DNA of 64,000 bases from the NCBI GenBank assembly GCA_902619485.1, contig CACNEF010000002.1:1-64000 (forward strand). Direction: 5' to 3'. This document shows, one piece after another, positions 18,999-29,394 of this stretch. Positions within the stretch are counted from its first letter, which is position 1. Every line of letters begins with the position of its first letter. A program made the position numbers and the translations under genes. This DNA is from an uncultured SAR116 cluster alpha proteobacterium. GTDB lineage: Bacteria; Pseudomonadota; Alphaproteobacteria; Puniceispirillales; Marisalimonadaceae. Under the pieces are notes generated by a model. That model was given only the letters and a program-made list of their open reading frames with translations, made no database searches and had not been told where the DNA came from.

Positions 18999-19781
18999 AT
19001 GATATCAAAACTTCAAGAAATCATAAAATATAAAAAAGAAGAATTTGTTTTTAGAAAAAATCAAACAAATAACTTTGATCTTCAATCTAAAATTGATAAA
19101 CAATTAAAACCAAGAAAATTTATAGAAAACCTTAATAATCCAAATAAATTGAACCTTATAGCAGAAATAAAAAAAGCCTCACCAAGCAAAGGTTTAATAA
19201 GAAAAGATTTCAATCCAATAGAGCTAGCAAAATGTTATCAAGATGGAGGTGCCTCTTGTTTGTCTGTTTTAACTGATGAGAAATATTTTCAAGGGAATAA
19301 TAAATATATTGAAATTATAAAAAAAGAAATTGATTTACCAATTCTGAGAAAAGATTTTATAATTGATCCTTGGCAAATAAAAGAATCTAGATCATTAGGT
19401 GCAGATTGTATATTGTTAATAATGGCAGCACTTAATTTAGAAGAAGCAATTTTATTAGAAAAAGAGGCTTTAGATTTAGGTATGGATGTGCTTGTTGAGA
19501 CACATACTCACGAAGAAATTAAAATGGCTAATAAACTAAAATCTAAGTTAGTTGGCGTTAATAATCGAAATTTAAAAACAATGGAAGTAGATATCAATAA
19601 TACTATAAAATTAAAAAAATTTATTGATCCAGAAAAAATCGTTGTAGCAGAAAGTGGATTAAAAACACAAACAGATCTTAAGTTCTTAAAAGATAATGGG
19701 ATAATAAATTTTTTGATTGGAGAAAGCCTTATGAAAGAAAAAAATTTAACTTTAGCAACAAAAACAATATTAGGGATCTAA
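18999..19781 (+). CDS. trpC: indole-3-glycerol phosphate synthase
   Basis: LIAEIKKASPSKGLI, LRKDFIIDPWQI, VGVNNRNL, AESGL. Confidence 0.96.
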   Translation: MISKLQEIIKYKKEEFVFRKNQTNNFDLQSKIDKQLKPRKFIENLNNPNKLNLIAEIKKASPSKGLIRKDFNPIELAKCYQDGGASCLSVLTDEKYFQGNNKYIEIIKKEIDLPILRKDFIIDPWQIKESRSLGADCILLIMAALNLEEAILLEKEALDLGMDVLVETHTHEEIKMANKLKSKLVGVNNRNLKTMEVDINNTIKLKKFIDPEKIVVAESGLKTQTDLKFLKDNGIINFLIGESLMKEKNLTLATKTILGI

Positions 19782-19783
19782 AA

Positions 19784-20266
19784 TTGAGCAAAAATGAACT
19801 TACACATTTTGATAAAAATGGAAACCCATCGATGGTTGATATAAACCAAAAAGATTCTACCGTTCGCGTGGCTATTGCAACTGGTAAAATAATGATGAAA
19901 GCAAACACTCTAAAAAAAATATTAGATTTAGAGATTAAAAAAGGTGATGTTCTTAATGTAGCAAAATTAGCAGGTATTATGGCTGCAAAAAAAACAGACC
20001 AACTTATTCCCTTATGTCACTCTATTCCCTTATCATATGTCAATATTGATTTAGATCCAAATATTGAAGAATCTTCTGTAAATATTACTGCTGAAGCCTC
20101 TCTTGTTGGGAAAACTGGAGTTGAGATGGAGGCTTTAACTGCAGTCTCTGTTGCTGCTCTTACCATTTATGACATGTGCAAAGCGATTGACAGAGATATG
20201 ATATTAACAAATATAAAACTAACTCATAAATCGGGGGGGAAATCTGGAGAGTTCAATGCAGTCTGA
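19784..20266 (+). CDS. moaC: cyclic pyranopterin monophosphate synthase MoaC
   Basis: KTDQLIPLCHSIPL, GKTGVEMEALTAVSVAALTIYDMCK; TTG start. Confidence 0.95.
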   Translation: MSKNELTHFDKNGNPSMVDINQKDSTVRVAIATGKIMMKANTLKKILDLEIKKGDVLNVAKLAGIMAAKKTDQLIPLCHSIPLSYVNIDLDPNIEESSVNITAEASLVGKTGVEMEALTAVSVAALTIYDMCKAIDRDMILTNIKLTHKSGGKSGEFNAV

Positions 20267-21488
20267 TTTGCTGTCCTTAAATGAAGCAATCAATAAAATT
20301 AAATCAAGCTTTGAGAAAATTACTAATGAAGATATTTTTTTAAAAGATGCCCTGGGAAGGTGCCTTGCCAAACCCATAATAAGTAAAACAGACAACCCTA
20401 AGTATGATGTTTCTTCAATGGACGGGTATGCTGTAAATTACAAAGACTTTATTAAAGTAAATAACGAGAGAAATAAAAAATTCAAAATTGTTGGAGAATC
20501 ATCTGCAGGAGCTCCTTACTCAAAAAAAATCAATGCTAAAGAAACAGTTAGAATTTTTACAGGAGCTAAATTACCTAAGGGAAGCAATACGGTAATTATT
20601 CAAGAAGATGTGGAAGTTTTAAACAATGAAAATTATATAATAGTTAGAGAAACCCCCATAAAAAATCAGTTTGTTCGTAAGAAAGGATTAGATTTTAAAA
20701 GAAACCAAATACTTTTTAAAGAAGGTACAATTCTAAAATCACGTCACCTTGGATCTATTGCTATGACTGGACAAGTTTGGTTGACGGTATCTAGAAAACC
20801 AACAGTCTCTATTTTATCCACTGGTAATGAAATTTTAAAAATAGGAGAGCAAATATCAAAAGATAAAATTCCTAGTGGAAACAGCCTTATGTTAGCATCT
20901 ATGGTCCAAGAGTTTGGAGCAATAGCTAGAATTTTGCCAGTTGTTAAAGATAATTTACAGGATATTTATGAAATATTAGGAAACGCTCTTGATAGTGATT
21001 TAATTATAACAACTGGAGGAGTTTCAGTTGGGAAATATGATTTAATACAAAAAGCTTTATCAAAATTTAAGAACAAGATTGAATTTTGGAAGATAGCTAT
21101 GAGACCAGGAAAACCCTTGCTTTTTTCAAAAATAAATAATACTCCATTAATTGGATTACCAGGAAATCCTGTGTCTTCAGGTGTTTGTTCATTAATATTT
21201 GTAAATATTGCTATAAGAAAAATGTTAGGCGATAATAGCTCTTTCCCTCTTTTAGAAAATGGTATTTTAAATGGTAATATGTCTAAAAATGATAAAAGAC
21301 TAGATTTTGTAAGAGCAAAATCAAGCTACAATAATGGTATATTAAATGTTACACCATTTAACTTGCAAGACAGCTCAATGGTTACAAATTTTTCAAAAGC
21401 TGACTGTTTGATTGTAAGAGAGTCATTCGAAAAACCAATTAGAAATGGTGAAAATGTAAAAGTATTAAAGTTTCCAAATAATATTTAA
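20256..21488 (+). CDS. moeA: molybdopterin molybdenumtransferase MoeA
   Basis: SSMDGYAV, ILSTGNEI, GGVSVGKYD, GLPGNPVSS; overlaps moaC. Confidence 0.95.
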   Translation: MQSDLLSLNEAINKIKSSFEKITNEDIFLKDALGRCLAKPIISKTDNPKYDVSSMDGYAVNYKDFIKVNNERNKKFKIVGESSAGAPYSKKINAKETVRIFTGAKLPKGSNTVIIQEDVEVLNNENYIIVRETPIKNQFVRKKGLDFKRNQILFKEGTILKSRHLGSIAMTGQVWLTVSRKPTVSILSTGNEILKIGEQISKDKIPSGNSLMLASMVQEFGAIARILPVVKDNLQDIYEILGNALDSDLIITTGGVSVGKYDLIQKALSKFKNKIEFWKIAMRPGKPLLFSKINNTPLIGLPGNPVSSGVCSLIFVNIAIRKMLGDNSSFPLLENGILNGNMSKNDKRLDFVRAKSSYNNGILNVTPFNLQDSSMVTNFSKADCLIVRESFEKPIRNGENVKVLKFPNNI

Positions 21489-21516
21489 AACTTGTGTTTT
21501 GTTTAAAAATACATTA

Positions 21517-21531
21517 GAACAAATAGTGAAC
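21517..21531 (+). promoter_or_regulatory. LexA/SOS box GAAC-N7-GAAC
   Basis: GAACAAATAGTGAAC 12 nt upstream of lexA ATG; matches the alphaproteobacterial consensus. Confidence 0.88.
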
Positions 21532-21542
21532 ATGAGGATATA

Positions 21543-22226
21543 ATGTTAACAAACAAACAAAATCAACTATTAAACTTCTTAATTCTACGCATAGAACAAG
21601 ATGGTGTTTCTCCTTCATATGAAGAAATTTGTTTAGAGCTTAAGTTAAAATCTAAATCTGGCATTCATAGAATTGTAAAAGCTCTTGAAGAAAGAGGATA
21701 TATCGAACATCTAGAAAATAAAGCTAGGGCAATAGCACCAACTAAATACCCAAATGGGCAACCGTATGTTAGCAATGTGATCGATATTAATAAATTATTA
21801 CATCCAAAGGATAGAGACATTATAGAAACTTCGAATGAAGACATAAAAAAAATACCAATGCTAGGGAAAATTGCTGCCGGAACACCAATTGAAGCAATCT
21901 CAAATTATGACCAACTTATAGAAGTTCCTAAAAATCATTTACTTTCCGAAGAAAGTTTTGCCTTAACTGTAGAAGGAGACTCAATGATAGATGAGGGTAT
22001 ATTTGACGGAGATACAGTTTTAATAAGTAAAATAACAAATGTTAATAATGGAGATATTGTCGTTGCTTTAATTGACAAACAAGAAGCAACATTAAAAAAA
22101 TTTAGAAAAAAGGGAGATAGTATTGCGCTTGAACCTGCTAATAAACATTATAAAACCCAGATATACGGACCAGACAGGGTTACGATACAAGGGAAAATGT
22201 GTGCACTTTTAAGAAAATATTTTTAA
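21543..22226 (+). CDS. lexA: LexA repressor
   Basis: N-terminal wHTH, GKIAAGTPIEA cleavage site, VEGDSM catalytic region. Confidence 0.96.
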   Translation: MLTNKQNQLLNFLILRIEQDGVSPSYEEICLELKLKSKSGIHRIVKALEERGYIEHLENKARAIAPTKYPNGQPYVSNVIDINKLLHPKDRDIIETSNEDIKKIPMLGKIAAGTPIEAISNYDQLIEVPKNHLLSEESFALTVEGDSMIDEGIFDGDTVLISKITNVNNGDIVVALIDKQEATLKKFRKKGDSIALEPANKHYKTQIYGPDRVTIQGKMCALLRKYF

Positions 22227-22301
22227 AAATATATTAATAATTCTTTAAATTTATATAAAATCATGTCAAATATTTGATTTAATTTATTCAAGGGAAGTAA
22301 T

Positions 22302-23675
22302 TTGAACGTAGTTACAAGATTTGCACCCTCACCTACAGGATATTTACATATTGGGGGAGCTAGAACTGCAATATTCAACTATTTGTTTGCAAAAAAACAC
22401 TCAGGTAAATATTTGGTTAGAATTGAGGATACCGATAAAAATAGATCTTCTGAAGAAGCCATTAAAGCTATATATAAAGGTTTAAAATGGCTAAATGTAA
22501 ATTCTGATCATGAAATAGTTTACCAATCTCAAAACTTAAATTCTCATATTAAAGTTGCCTATGAACTTTTAAAAAAAGGTCATGCTTATAAATGTTACTT
22601 AAATTCTGACGAATTAGAAAAATTAAGAATAAAAAGCCGTGAAAATGGTATCCCAATTAAATCACCATGGAGAAACAAAAAAGAACTAGATGATAATAAA
22701 AATAAAAAATTTGTTATCCGTTTAAAAATGCCATCATATGGTACGACAACAATCGATGATATAGTTCAAGGAAAAGTGACTGTTAAAAATGAGATCCTAG
22801 ATGATATGGTTATTTTAAGATCAGATAATACACCGACTTATATGTTATCTTCAGTCGTGGATGACAATGACATGGGAATAACTCATATAATCAGAGGTGA
22901 TGATCATTTTAATAATGCATTTAGACAAATACAAATTATCAAATATCTTAACTGGAATATACCATATTATGCACATATACCCTTAATTCACGGAACAGAT
23001 GGAGCTAAACTATCTAAAAGACACGGAGCCACAAGTCTTTTTCATTATCATGATTTAGGTTATACTAGTGATGCGATGTTTTCATATTTACTTCAATTAG
23101 GATGGTCAGCTAAAAATGACGCAGACTATTGTATTGATAGAGCAACTAAGTTATTTGCTCTTGAAAATGTAAGTAAGTCTCCAGCAAAATTTGATTTAAA
23201 AAAACTTAAAAATATTAATGCAAAAAACTTAAATAGTATGAAAATAAGTGATATTTACAAGTTGGTTGTTGATAGATTTAGTCTCTCTTTGAATAATGAT
23301 GAACAAAAAAGATTTAAATCTTTACTACCTGAACTCCTAAAAAGAGTTCAAGTTTACACTGATTTAGAATTTGAATTTGATTGGCTTTTTCAAAAAGACT
23401 TTTTTTGCAAAGATAAAAATTATCAATTAAAATTACAAAAACATGATTTAATGCTCAAAGAAATTGGATCACAATTAAAAGAGTGTGAATGGACTGTCGA
23501 AAATATTAAAAATACACTAAATCAGTATATTCTACATAAATCACTAACATTCAAGGATATTGGACCGATCCTAAGAATAGCTTTAACTGGTAAAACAAAT
23601 TCTCCTGATTTAGTTTCAATTATTTATGAACTAGGTTGTACTATTACTGTAAATCGACTAAATTATAAATATTAG
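22302..23675 (+). CDS. gltX: glutamyl-tRNA synthetase
   Basis: RFAPSPTGYLHIGGARTA, KLSKRHGA; TTG start after AAGGGAAG. Confidence 0.95.
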   Translation: MNVVTRFAPSPTGYLHIGGARTAIFNYLFAKKHSGKYLVRIEDTDKNRSSEEAIKAIYKGLKWLNVNSDHEIVYQSQNLNSHIKVAYELLKKGHAYKCYLNSDELEKLRIKSRENGIPIKSPWRNKKELDDNKNKKFVIRLKMPSYGTTTIDDIVQGKVTVKNEILDDMVILRSDNTPTYMLSSVVDDNDMGITHIIRGDDHFNNAFRQIQIIKYLNWNIPYYAHIPLIHGTDGAKLSKRHGATSLFHYHDLGYTSDAMFSYLLQLGWSAKNDADYCIDRATKLFALENVSKSPAKFDLKKLKNINAKNLNSMKISDIYKLVVDRFSLSLNNDEQKRFKSLLPELLKRVQVYTDLEFEFDWLFQKDFFCKDKNYQLKLQKHDLMLKEIGSQLKECEWTVENIKNTLNQYILHKSLTFKDIGPILRIALTGKTNSPDLVSIIYELGCTITVNRLNYKY

Positions 23676-23722
23676 TAATTAAAAAATCCAAATAAAACTT
23701 AGTAATTAATGTAGGTAAAAAA

Positions 23723-25024
23723 ATGTCAAACGATTCGTCATCAGATAAAAATAAAATTGTCTTCAATGGTAAAGAAATGGAATTAAAAACTTTGTCAGGG
23801 ACTGTTGGGCCGTCTGTGTTAGATATAAGATCACTGTATAGTGATCTAGGCATTTTTACTTATGATCCAGGATATGGATCAACTGGTTCATGTGAGTCAG
23901 GAATTACCTTTATAGATGGAGAAAAAGGAGTATTACTACATAGAGGTTATCCCATTGATCAACTAGCTGAAAAAAGTAGTTTTTTAGAAGTTGCTTACTT
24001 ATTGCTTAATGGAGATTTACCTAAAAAACCAGAAAAGGAAGAATTTGAAAATGCCATAACTTATCACACCATGGTGCATGAACAATTAATAAATTTTTAT
24101 AGAGGCTTTAGACGTGATGCGCATCCAATGGCGATTATGGTCGGTGTAGTTGGTGCTCTTTCATCATTTTACCCAGATTCAACAAATATAAATGATCCAT
24201 ATGAAAGACTTGTTTCTTCAAGAAGAATGATAGCTAAGATTCCAACTATAGCAGCAATGGCTTATAAATATTCACTAGGCCAACCATTTAACTATCCTCA
24301 AAATGATTTAACTTATGCAGAAAACTTTTTACATATGTGCTTTTCAGTTCCTGCTGAAAAATACAAAATAGATCCAATAATCGCCAGTGCCATGGATAAA
24401 ATATTAATTTTACATGCTGATCACGAACAAAATGCCTCAACTTCAACTGTAAGGATTGCTGGATCCTCCGGTGCAAATCCCTTTGCTTGTATTGCAGCAG
24501 GTATTGCTTCCTTGTGGGGCCCTGCTCACGGGGGCGCAAACGAAGCTGTATTAAAAATGTTATCTGAAATAGGGACTGTAGATAGAATTGATGAATTTGT
24601 AAACAAAGCAAAAGATAAAAATGATCCTTTTAGATTATTTGGATTTGGCCACAGAGTTTATAAAAATTATGATCCAAGAGCAGCTGTAATGAGAGTTTCA
24701 TGTCATGAAGTTTTAGATTTGTTAGGGATAAAAAATGAACCGCTTTTAGAAATAGCAATGGAATTAGAGAAAATTGCTCTCAATGATGACTATTTCATTG
24801 AAAAAAAGCTTTACCCTAATGTTGATTTTTATTCAGGAATAATTCTAAAAGCAATGGGTTTCCCTACAGACATGTTTACAGTCCTTTTTGCTGTAGCTAG
24901 AACAGTTGGTTGGGTAGCTCAATGGAACGAAATGATCACTGATCCAGTTCAAAGGATTGGTCGACCTAGACAACTCTATACAGGCAACACTATTAGAGAT
25001 TTTATTGAGTTAAAAAATAGATAA
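23723..25024 (+). CDS. gltA: citrate synthase
   Basis: [50 protein letters not shown]. Confidence 0.97.
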   Translation: MSNDSSSDKNKIVFNGKEMELKTLSGTVGPSVLDIRSLYSDLGIFTYDPGYGSTGSCESGITFIDGEKGVLLHRGYPIDQLAEKSSFLEVAYLLLNGDLPKKPEKEEFENAITYHTMVHEQLINFYRGFRRDAHPMAIMVGVVGALSSFYPDSTNINDPYERLVSSRRMIAKIPTIAAMAYKYSLGQPFNYPQNDLTYAENFLHMCFSVPAEKYKIDPIIASAMDKILILHADHEQNASTSTVRIAGSSGANPFACIAAGIASLWGPAHGGANEAVLKMLSEIGTVDRIDEFVNKAKDKNDPFRLFGFGHRVYKNYDPRAAVMRVSCHEVLDLLGIKNEPLLEIAMELEKIALNDDYFIEKKLYPNVDFYSGIILKAMGFPTDMFTVLFAVARTVGWVAQWNEMITDPVQRIGRPRQLYTGNTIRDFIELKNR

Positions 25025-26221
25025 TTATCTTTTATAATTATTAATCAGATTTGTTACCATTTTACCGGAGTTAATCGTAAAATTTGTTGATTTACGATTT
25101 AAATAACCCATTTCTTTAAGTATATTTTTTGAATAATTCTTAAATAGTTTATTCTGTATTTCAATATTATTCAAAAAATTAGTTAACACTTTTTGCATTT
25201 GAATATAATTACATTTTTCTTGAAAAAGAAATGGTACAGCATTTTCTTTTAATAAAAAATTTGGTAAAATTACATTTTTGAAATTTACTAACATTCTTCC
25301 TATAAGAGCACTAATAAAATCTGTTTTATAGACAGCAATAGTGGGTATTTTGAATAATACTAACTCTAGAGTGATTGTTCCACTACACGCAATCGCAATA
25401 CTTGCATGCCTAAGTATTTCGTAATTATCTTCGAGAATAATTACTTCTATAGGATAAGATTTTATTTCATTTATTTTTGACAAAACATTTAAGTACTGTG
25501 ATTTAGTTATAGGTATAATCCAATTAATATTTTTAAATTTATTACTTGTATTTTTAATTAATTTAATAAATTCAGGAAGGACATATTTTATTTCACTATT
25601 TCTACTCCCTGGTAGTAATAAAACATTATATTTTTTTGAACTATATGCATCAATATTTTTATGTTTTTTAGAATATTCGAAATCTAAAAATTTTTCTATA
25701 ATTGGGTTTCCTAAATAAATACATTTAGTATTATATTTTTTAAAAATATCCTCTTCAATTTTATAAAGACAAACTAGTTCATCATGCATATTTTTCCATT
25801 TTTTTAATCTTGATTTACCATAAGCCCATATTGTTGGAGGTACAAAATGGATTAAAGGACAATTGTAATTAGAATTTTTAAAAGCAGTTTTCAAAGACTT
25901 TGCTAACGCAAGAGAAAAACCTTTAGTATCAATTGTAATAATAATTTTTGGTTCTTCTTTTAGAATAAATTTTACAATTTCATTAACATAATTTCTTAGT
26001 TTTTTTAATTTAACAACAGTATTTAAAAAACCTATTACATTAAATTCTTTTATATTGTAAAGAGAGCTTAAACCCTCACTTTCCATGAAACTTCCACCAA
26101 CTCCTAAAAATTTGATGTTATTATTATTTTTTTTAACACCTCTCATAATACAGGAACCTATATAATCACCTGAGGTTTCTCCTGCTAAAATAAAAATTTT
26201 GTTATTTTTGTTTAATTTCAT
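25025..26221 (-). CDS. lpxB: lipid-A-disaccharide synthase
   Basis: AGETSGDYIGS, GVGGSFM, LLPGSRNSEI, SGTITLE. Confidence 0.94.
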   Translation of the reverse strand: MKLNKNNKIFILAGETSGDYIGSCIMRGVKKNNNNIKFLGVGGSFMESEGLSSLYNIKEFNVIGFLNTVVKLKKLRNYVNEIVKFILKEEPKIIITIDTKGFSLALAKSLKTAFKNSNYNCPLIHFVPPTIWAYGKSRLKKWKNMHDELVCLYKIEEDIFKKYNTKCIYLGNPIIEKFLDFEYSKKHKNIDAYSSKKYNVLLLPGSRNSEIKYVLPEFIKLIKNTSNKFKNINWIIPITKSQYLNVLSKINEIKSYPIEVIILEDNYEILRHASIAIACSGTITLELVLFKIPTIAVYKTDFISALIGRMLVNFKNVILPNFLLKENAVPFLFQEKCNYIQMQKVLTNFLNNIEIQNKLFKNYSKNILKEMGYLNRKSTNFTINSGKMVTNLINNYKR

Positions 26222-26245
26222 AATTTTATGATCAAAATTAAAATT

Positions 26246-27055
26246 TTAAATTGCAAAAATGCAAAACTTGTTTTTTTTTAAATAATTTTTAACAATGTCT
26301 ATTTCTGTAATCAAAGTACCCTTTGATGACAACACGATTGAACTAAAGCCTAATTCATTACATTTTTTTATTGTTTCTAAACCTATAACTGGCAAATCCA
26401 TGTTAAAATTTTGATTTAATTTAGGAATTTTTATTAAAACTGGCCCAAAAATACTGTTTTGAAAGTAGTTATTATATAATTCCCCTGCTCTAATTATCAT
26501 TTCATCAGTACCTTCCAATGCTTCTATAGCATATACTATTGAGTTACTTACAACTACAGATTGACCAGAGTCAAATTCAGACATTTTATTAAGGAAATTA
26601 CTACCAAATCTAGCATTTTGAATTACAAAATTTTTTAATTCTTTTGAAAAAAATTCTTCTTTGTAAAAACCTTTTGTAAAAAAACAGTCTTTAAGCATAG
26701 ATGAAACTGGTATTATTTCAAAACCATTTTCATTAAAAAAATCTTCAATAAGATTTAAAGCCAAATTATCACCTAGAGAAAATGTTTTTTTTATCAGGTC
26801 ATGAGATAATCTATTATTATGGAATTTTTCATTTGAAATTCTATTAATCTTACCAGCCATTACCAAATGGGTAATTTCATTTTTCTTTAATACTGCAATC
26901 CAACTTAATGGATCATTTAAAGAAATAACTTCAGAATTATTTTTAAATGTACTTGTAGATGAATGATCTTCAATGCACAAAACAAAAGCATCTGGATTTT
27001 CTCTTGCAATTTGAATAGGAAAATCACCACGACCAGCAATTATAGCTATTTTCAT
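26246..27055 (-). CDS. lpxI: UDP-2,3-diacylglucosamine pyrophosphatase LpxI
   Basis: DUF1009 family: IAGRGDFPIQIA, HLVMAGKINR, LPVIGLETI; between lpxA and lpxB. Confidence 0.92.
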   Translation of the reverse strand: MKIAIIAGRGDFPIQIARENPDAFVLCIEDHSSTSTFKNNSEVISLNDPLSWIAVLKKNEITHLVMAGKINRISNEKFHNNRLSHDLIKKTFSLGDNLALNLIEDFFNENGFEIIPVSSMLKDCFFTKGFYKEEFFSKELKNFVIQNARFGSNFLNKMSEFDSGQSVVVSNSIVYAIEALEGTDEMIIRAGELYNNYFQNSIFGPVLIKIPKLNQNFNMDLPVIGLETIKKCNELGFSSIVLSSKGTLITEIDIVKNYLKKNKFCIFAI

Positions 27056-27852
27056 TAGTGCTTACCCATTTTAGGGTGGACTAATGGACGATTAAGATTT
27101 TCTTTTAAAAAACTTAATATTTCTTTTACTAATACATTTTTATTATAAGTTTCACTTACCTCTAAAAGTCTTTCATTAAACGTTCCTTCAGGGGCAAATA
27201 GAAGTCTATAAACATTTCTTAATGTCTTGATCTCATCTTTTTTAAAAGATCTCCTTTTTAAACCAACTAAATTTAAACCACTAAGATAACCTCTACTTCC
27301 AATAACTGATGTATAAGGTATAACATCACCATCAATGGTAGTTCCAGCACCAATGATAGCATGTTTCCCAATTCTGCAATATTGATGAACAGCACTTTGA
27401 CCGCCTAAATAAACAAAATCAGAAATTTCTACATGCCCTCCAATAACTGCATTGTTTACAAATACCACATTATTTCCTACCAAACAATCATGAGCTACAT
27501 GTGATCCAACCATAAAAAAACCATTATCACCAATAATAGTTTTTTGAACACCAACTTTTGTCCCTGGATGAACAGTCACGTGTTCTCTAAATACATTATT
27601 GTTACCTATTAAAAGTTCAGTCTTTTCACCTTGATATTTCAAATGTTGAGGATTAGACCCTAATACAGAAAAAGAATAAAATTCATTATTTAATCCAATA
27701 GTAGTATTACCATCAATTACAACATGAGAATGAATTTTAGAATTTTTTCCAATTTTAACATTTGGACCAATTATAGAATACGCACCTATAGAAACATTTT
27801 GATCAATTTCGCATCCATCATGAATTATTGATGTTGGATGTATATTGCTCAT
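27055..27852 (-). CDS. lpxA: UDP-N-acetylglucosamine acyltransferase LpxA
   Basis: Hexapeptide repeats, IHPTSIIHDGCEI, REHVTVHPGT, GGQSAVHQ. Confidence 0.95.
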   Translation of the reverse strand: MSNIHPTSIIHDGCEIDQNVSIGAYSIIGPNVKIGKNSKIHSHVVIDGNTTIGLNNEFYSFSVLGSNPQHLKYQGEKTELLIGNNNVFREHVTVHPGTKVGVQKTIIGDNGFFMVGSHVAHDCLVGNNVVFVNNAVIGGHVEISDFVYLGGQSAVHQYCRIGKHAIIGAGTTIDGDVIPYTSVIGSRGYLSGLNLVGLKRRSFKKDEIKTLRNVYRLLFAPEGTFNERLLEVSETYNKNVLVKEILSFLKENLNRPLVHPKMGKH

Positions 27853-28328
27853 TTTGCTTTTTCCTCATTAACAAGCATCGCTGAGAATTCTGAAGAAGCT
27901 ACTAATTTATTTTGGACAAAAGCTTCACCGTTAAATTTATATAAAGATCGTTTGTTAGACATAAGATTTATTTTTAAAATTAATTCATTTCCTGGAATTA
28001 CTGGCTTTCTAAATTTAGCTTTTTCTATACCAGTAAAAAAAACAAGATTGTTGAAAGATAAAGATTTCTCTTGGTAGGATACTAAACATGCGGCAGTCTG
28101 AGCCATTGATTCTAAAATCAAAACACCAGGCATAACTGGGCGCTCAGGAAAATGACCAGGGAAGAAAGGTTCATTAAATGTTACAGATTTTATACCAGTA
28201 ACACTTTGGTTAAATATTATATCTGTTACTTTATCAATTAACAAAAAAGGATGTCTATGAGGAATTAATTTAATAATATCATTATGTAAAAGTGTAATTG
28301 TTTCACCTTTATCATCTTTAAGTACCAT
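27849..28328 (-). CDS. fabZ: (3R)-hydroxymyristoyl-ACP dehydratase FabZ
   Basis: LIPHRHPFLLIDKV, FFPGHFPERPVMPGVLILE. Confidence 0.96.
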   Translation of the reverse strand: MVLKDDKGETITLLHNDIIKLIPHRHPFLLIDKVTDIIFNQSVTGIKSVTFNEPFFPGHFPERPVMPGVLILESMAQTAACLVSYQEKSLSFNNLVFFTGIEKAKFRKPVIPGNELILKINLMSNKRSLYKFNGEAFVQNKLVASSEFSAMLVNEEKAK

Positions 28329-28329
28329 A

Positions 28330-29382
28330 TCAGTTTTTCTTTCTTTTTTTGTTACTTAATCTTTGTGATGCTATAAGTCTTTTCCAAGAGTTCATATCTT
28401 GAGCAGGACTACCACCTATTTTGCTAGCTTTGGGAAAACTATTAAAAACTTTTGAAGCACCAGCTACAATAGATCCCTCCCCAATCCTAATGTTATCTTT
28501 TACGCTAACATCTCCACCTAAAATAACGTTTTTTTCTAAAACAACTGAACCTGATAAACCAACTTGGCCAGCTAAAATACAATAATCATTTATAACACAG
28601 TTATGGCCGATGTGTACTTGATTATCAATCATTACATATTTACCAATTAAAGTTTCATCTATCAACCCTCTATCAATCGTACAAGCAGATCCAATATTAG
28701 TACCCTCGCCAATAATAAGGCTTCCTACATGAGGAGTTAAAGTTGTGTTAGTGTTATCTGGAATGAAACCAAAACCTATTTTCCCTAAAACACTGTTATG
28801 AGCTACATTTACTTTTTTATTTAAAATTGTACATTCTATAATAACACCAGCACCAATAAAACATTCTTTTCCTACTTTACAATTTGAAGAAATAGTTACT
28901 CGTTCAGATATATATGTATTATCTTCAATTATAACATCTTCACAAATAACAGAATATGCACCTATAAAAACATTCTTTCCAATCTTAGCAGTTTTATGAA
29001 CTATTGCTGATGGATGAATTTTATTTTCTTTTTTATGTTGTTGATTTTTTGTTACATATTTTTTTAAAATTTTTGAAAATCCCTTTTTTGGGTTACTATA
29101 AGGTATCTTAATAATATCTTTATTTAAATATTTAAAATTTTCCTTTTCAACTATACAAATACCAGAAGTTACATTGTTAAAATTCCTTTTTACATTTGTA
29201 AAAAAAGATAATTTATTTTTTTTTAAATTTTCAAATGAAACAAAATCTTCAATATTAATTTTTTCAAGGTGAACAACTAGGTTCTCTTTTTTAAAAACAA
29301 TTTCATCTTTAGATATGTTTAAAATATTTAAAATATCTAATAAATTAATTTTATGATTAATTTTAAAAAATTCTTTGTTCAT
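28330..29382 (-). CDS. lpxD: UDP-3-O-acylglucosamine N-acyltransferase LpxD
   Basis: IHPSAIVH, hexapeptide repeats, CTIDRGLIDETLIG, HIGHNC. Confidence 0.94.
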   Translation of the reverse strand: MNKEFFKINHKINLLDILNILNISKDEIVFKKENLVVHLEKINIEDFVSFENLKKNKLSFFTNVKRNFNNVTSGICIVEKENFKYLNKDIIKIPYSNPKKGFSKILKKYVTKNQQHKKENKIHPSAIVHKTAKIGKNVFIGAYSVICEDVIIEDNTYISERVTISSNCKVGKECFIGAGVIIECTILNKKVNVAHNSVLGKIGFGFIPDNTNTTLTPHVGSLIIGEGTNIGSACTIDRGLIDETLIGKYVMIDNQVHIGHNCVINDYCILAGQVGLSGSVVLEKNVILGGDVSVKDNIRIGEGSIVAGASKVFNSFPKASKIGGSPAQDMNSWKRLIASQRLSNKKRKKN

Positions 29383-29394
29383 ATGTTTTCTTAA

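Noticed and set aside
23660-23720. Direct repeat TTAGTAATT...TTAGTAATT between gltX and gltA
   Set aside because: 9-bp AT-rich repeat, expected by chance at this composition.
24288-24611. 107-aa minus-strand ORF inside gltA
   Set aside because: Antisense to citrate synthase; Q/H/L-rich reverse-frame composition.
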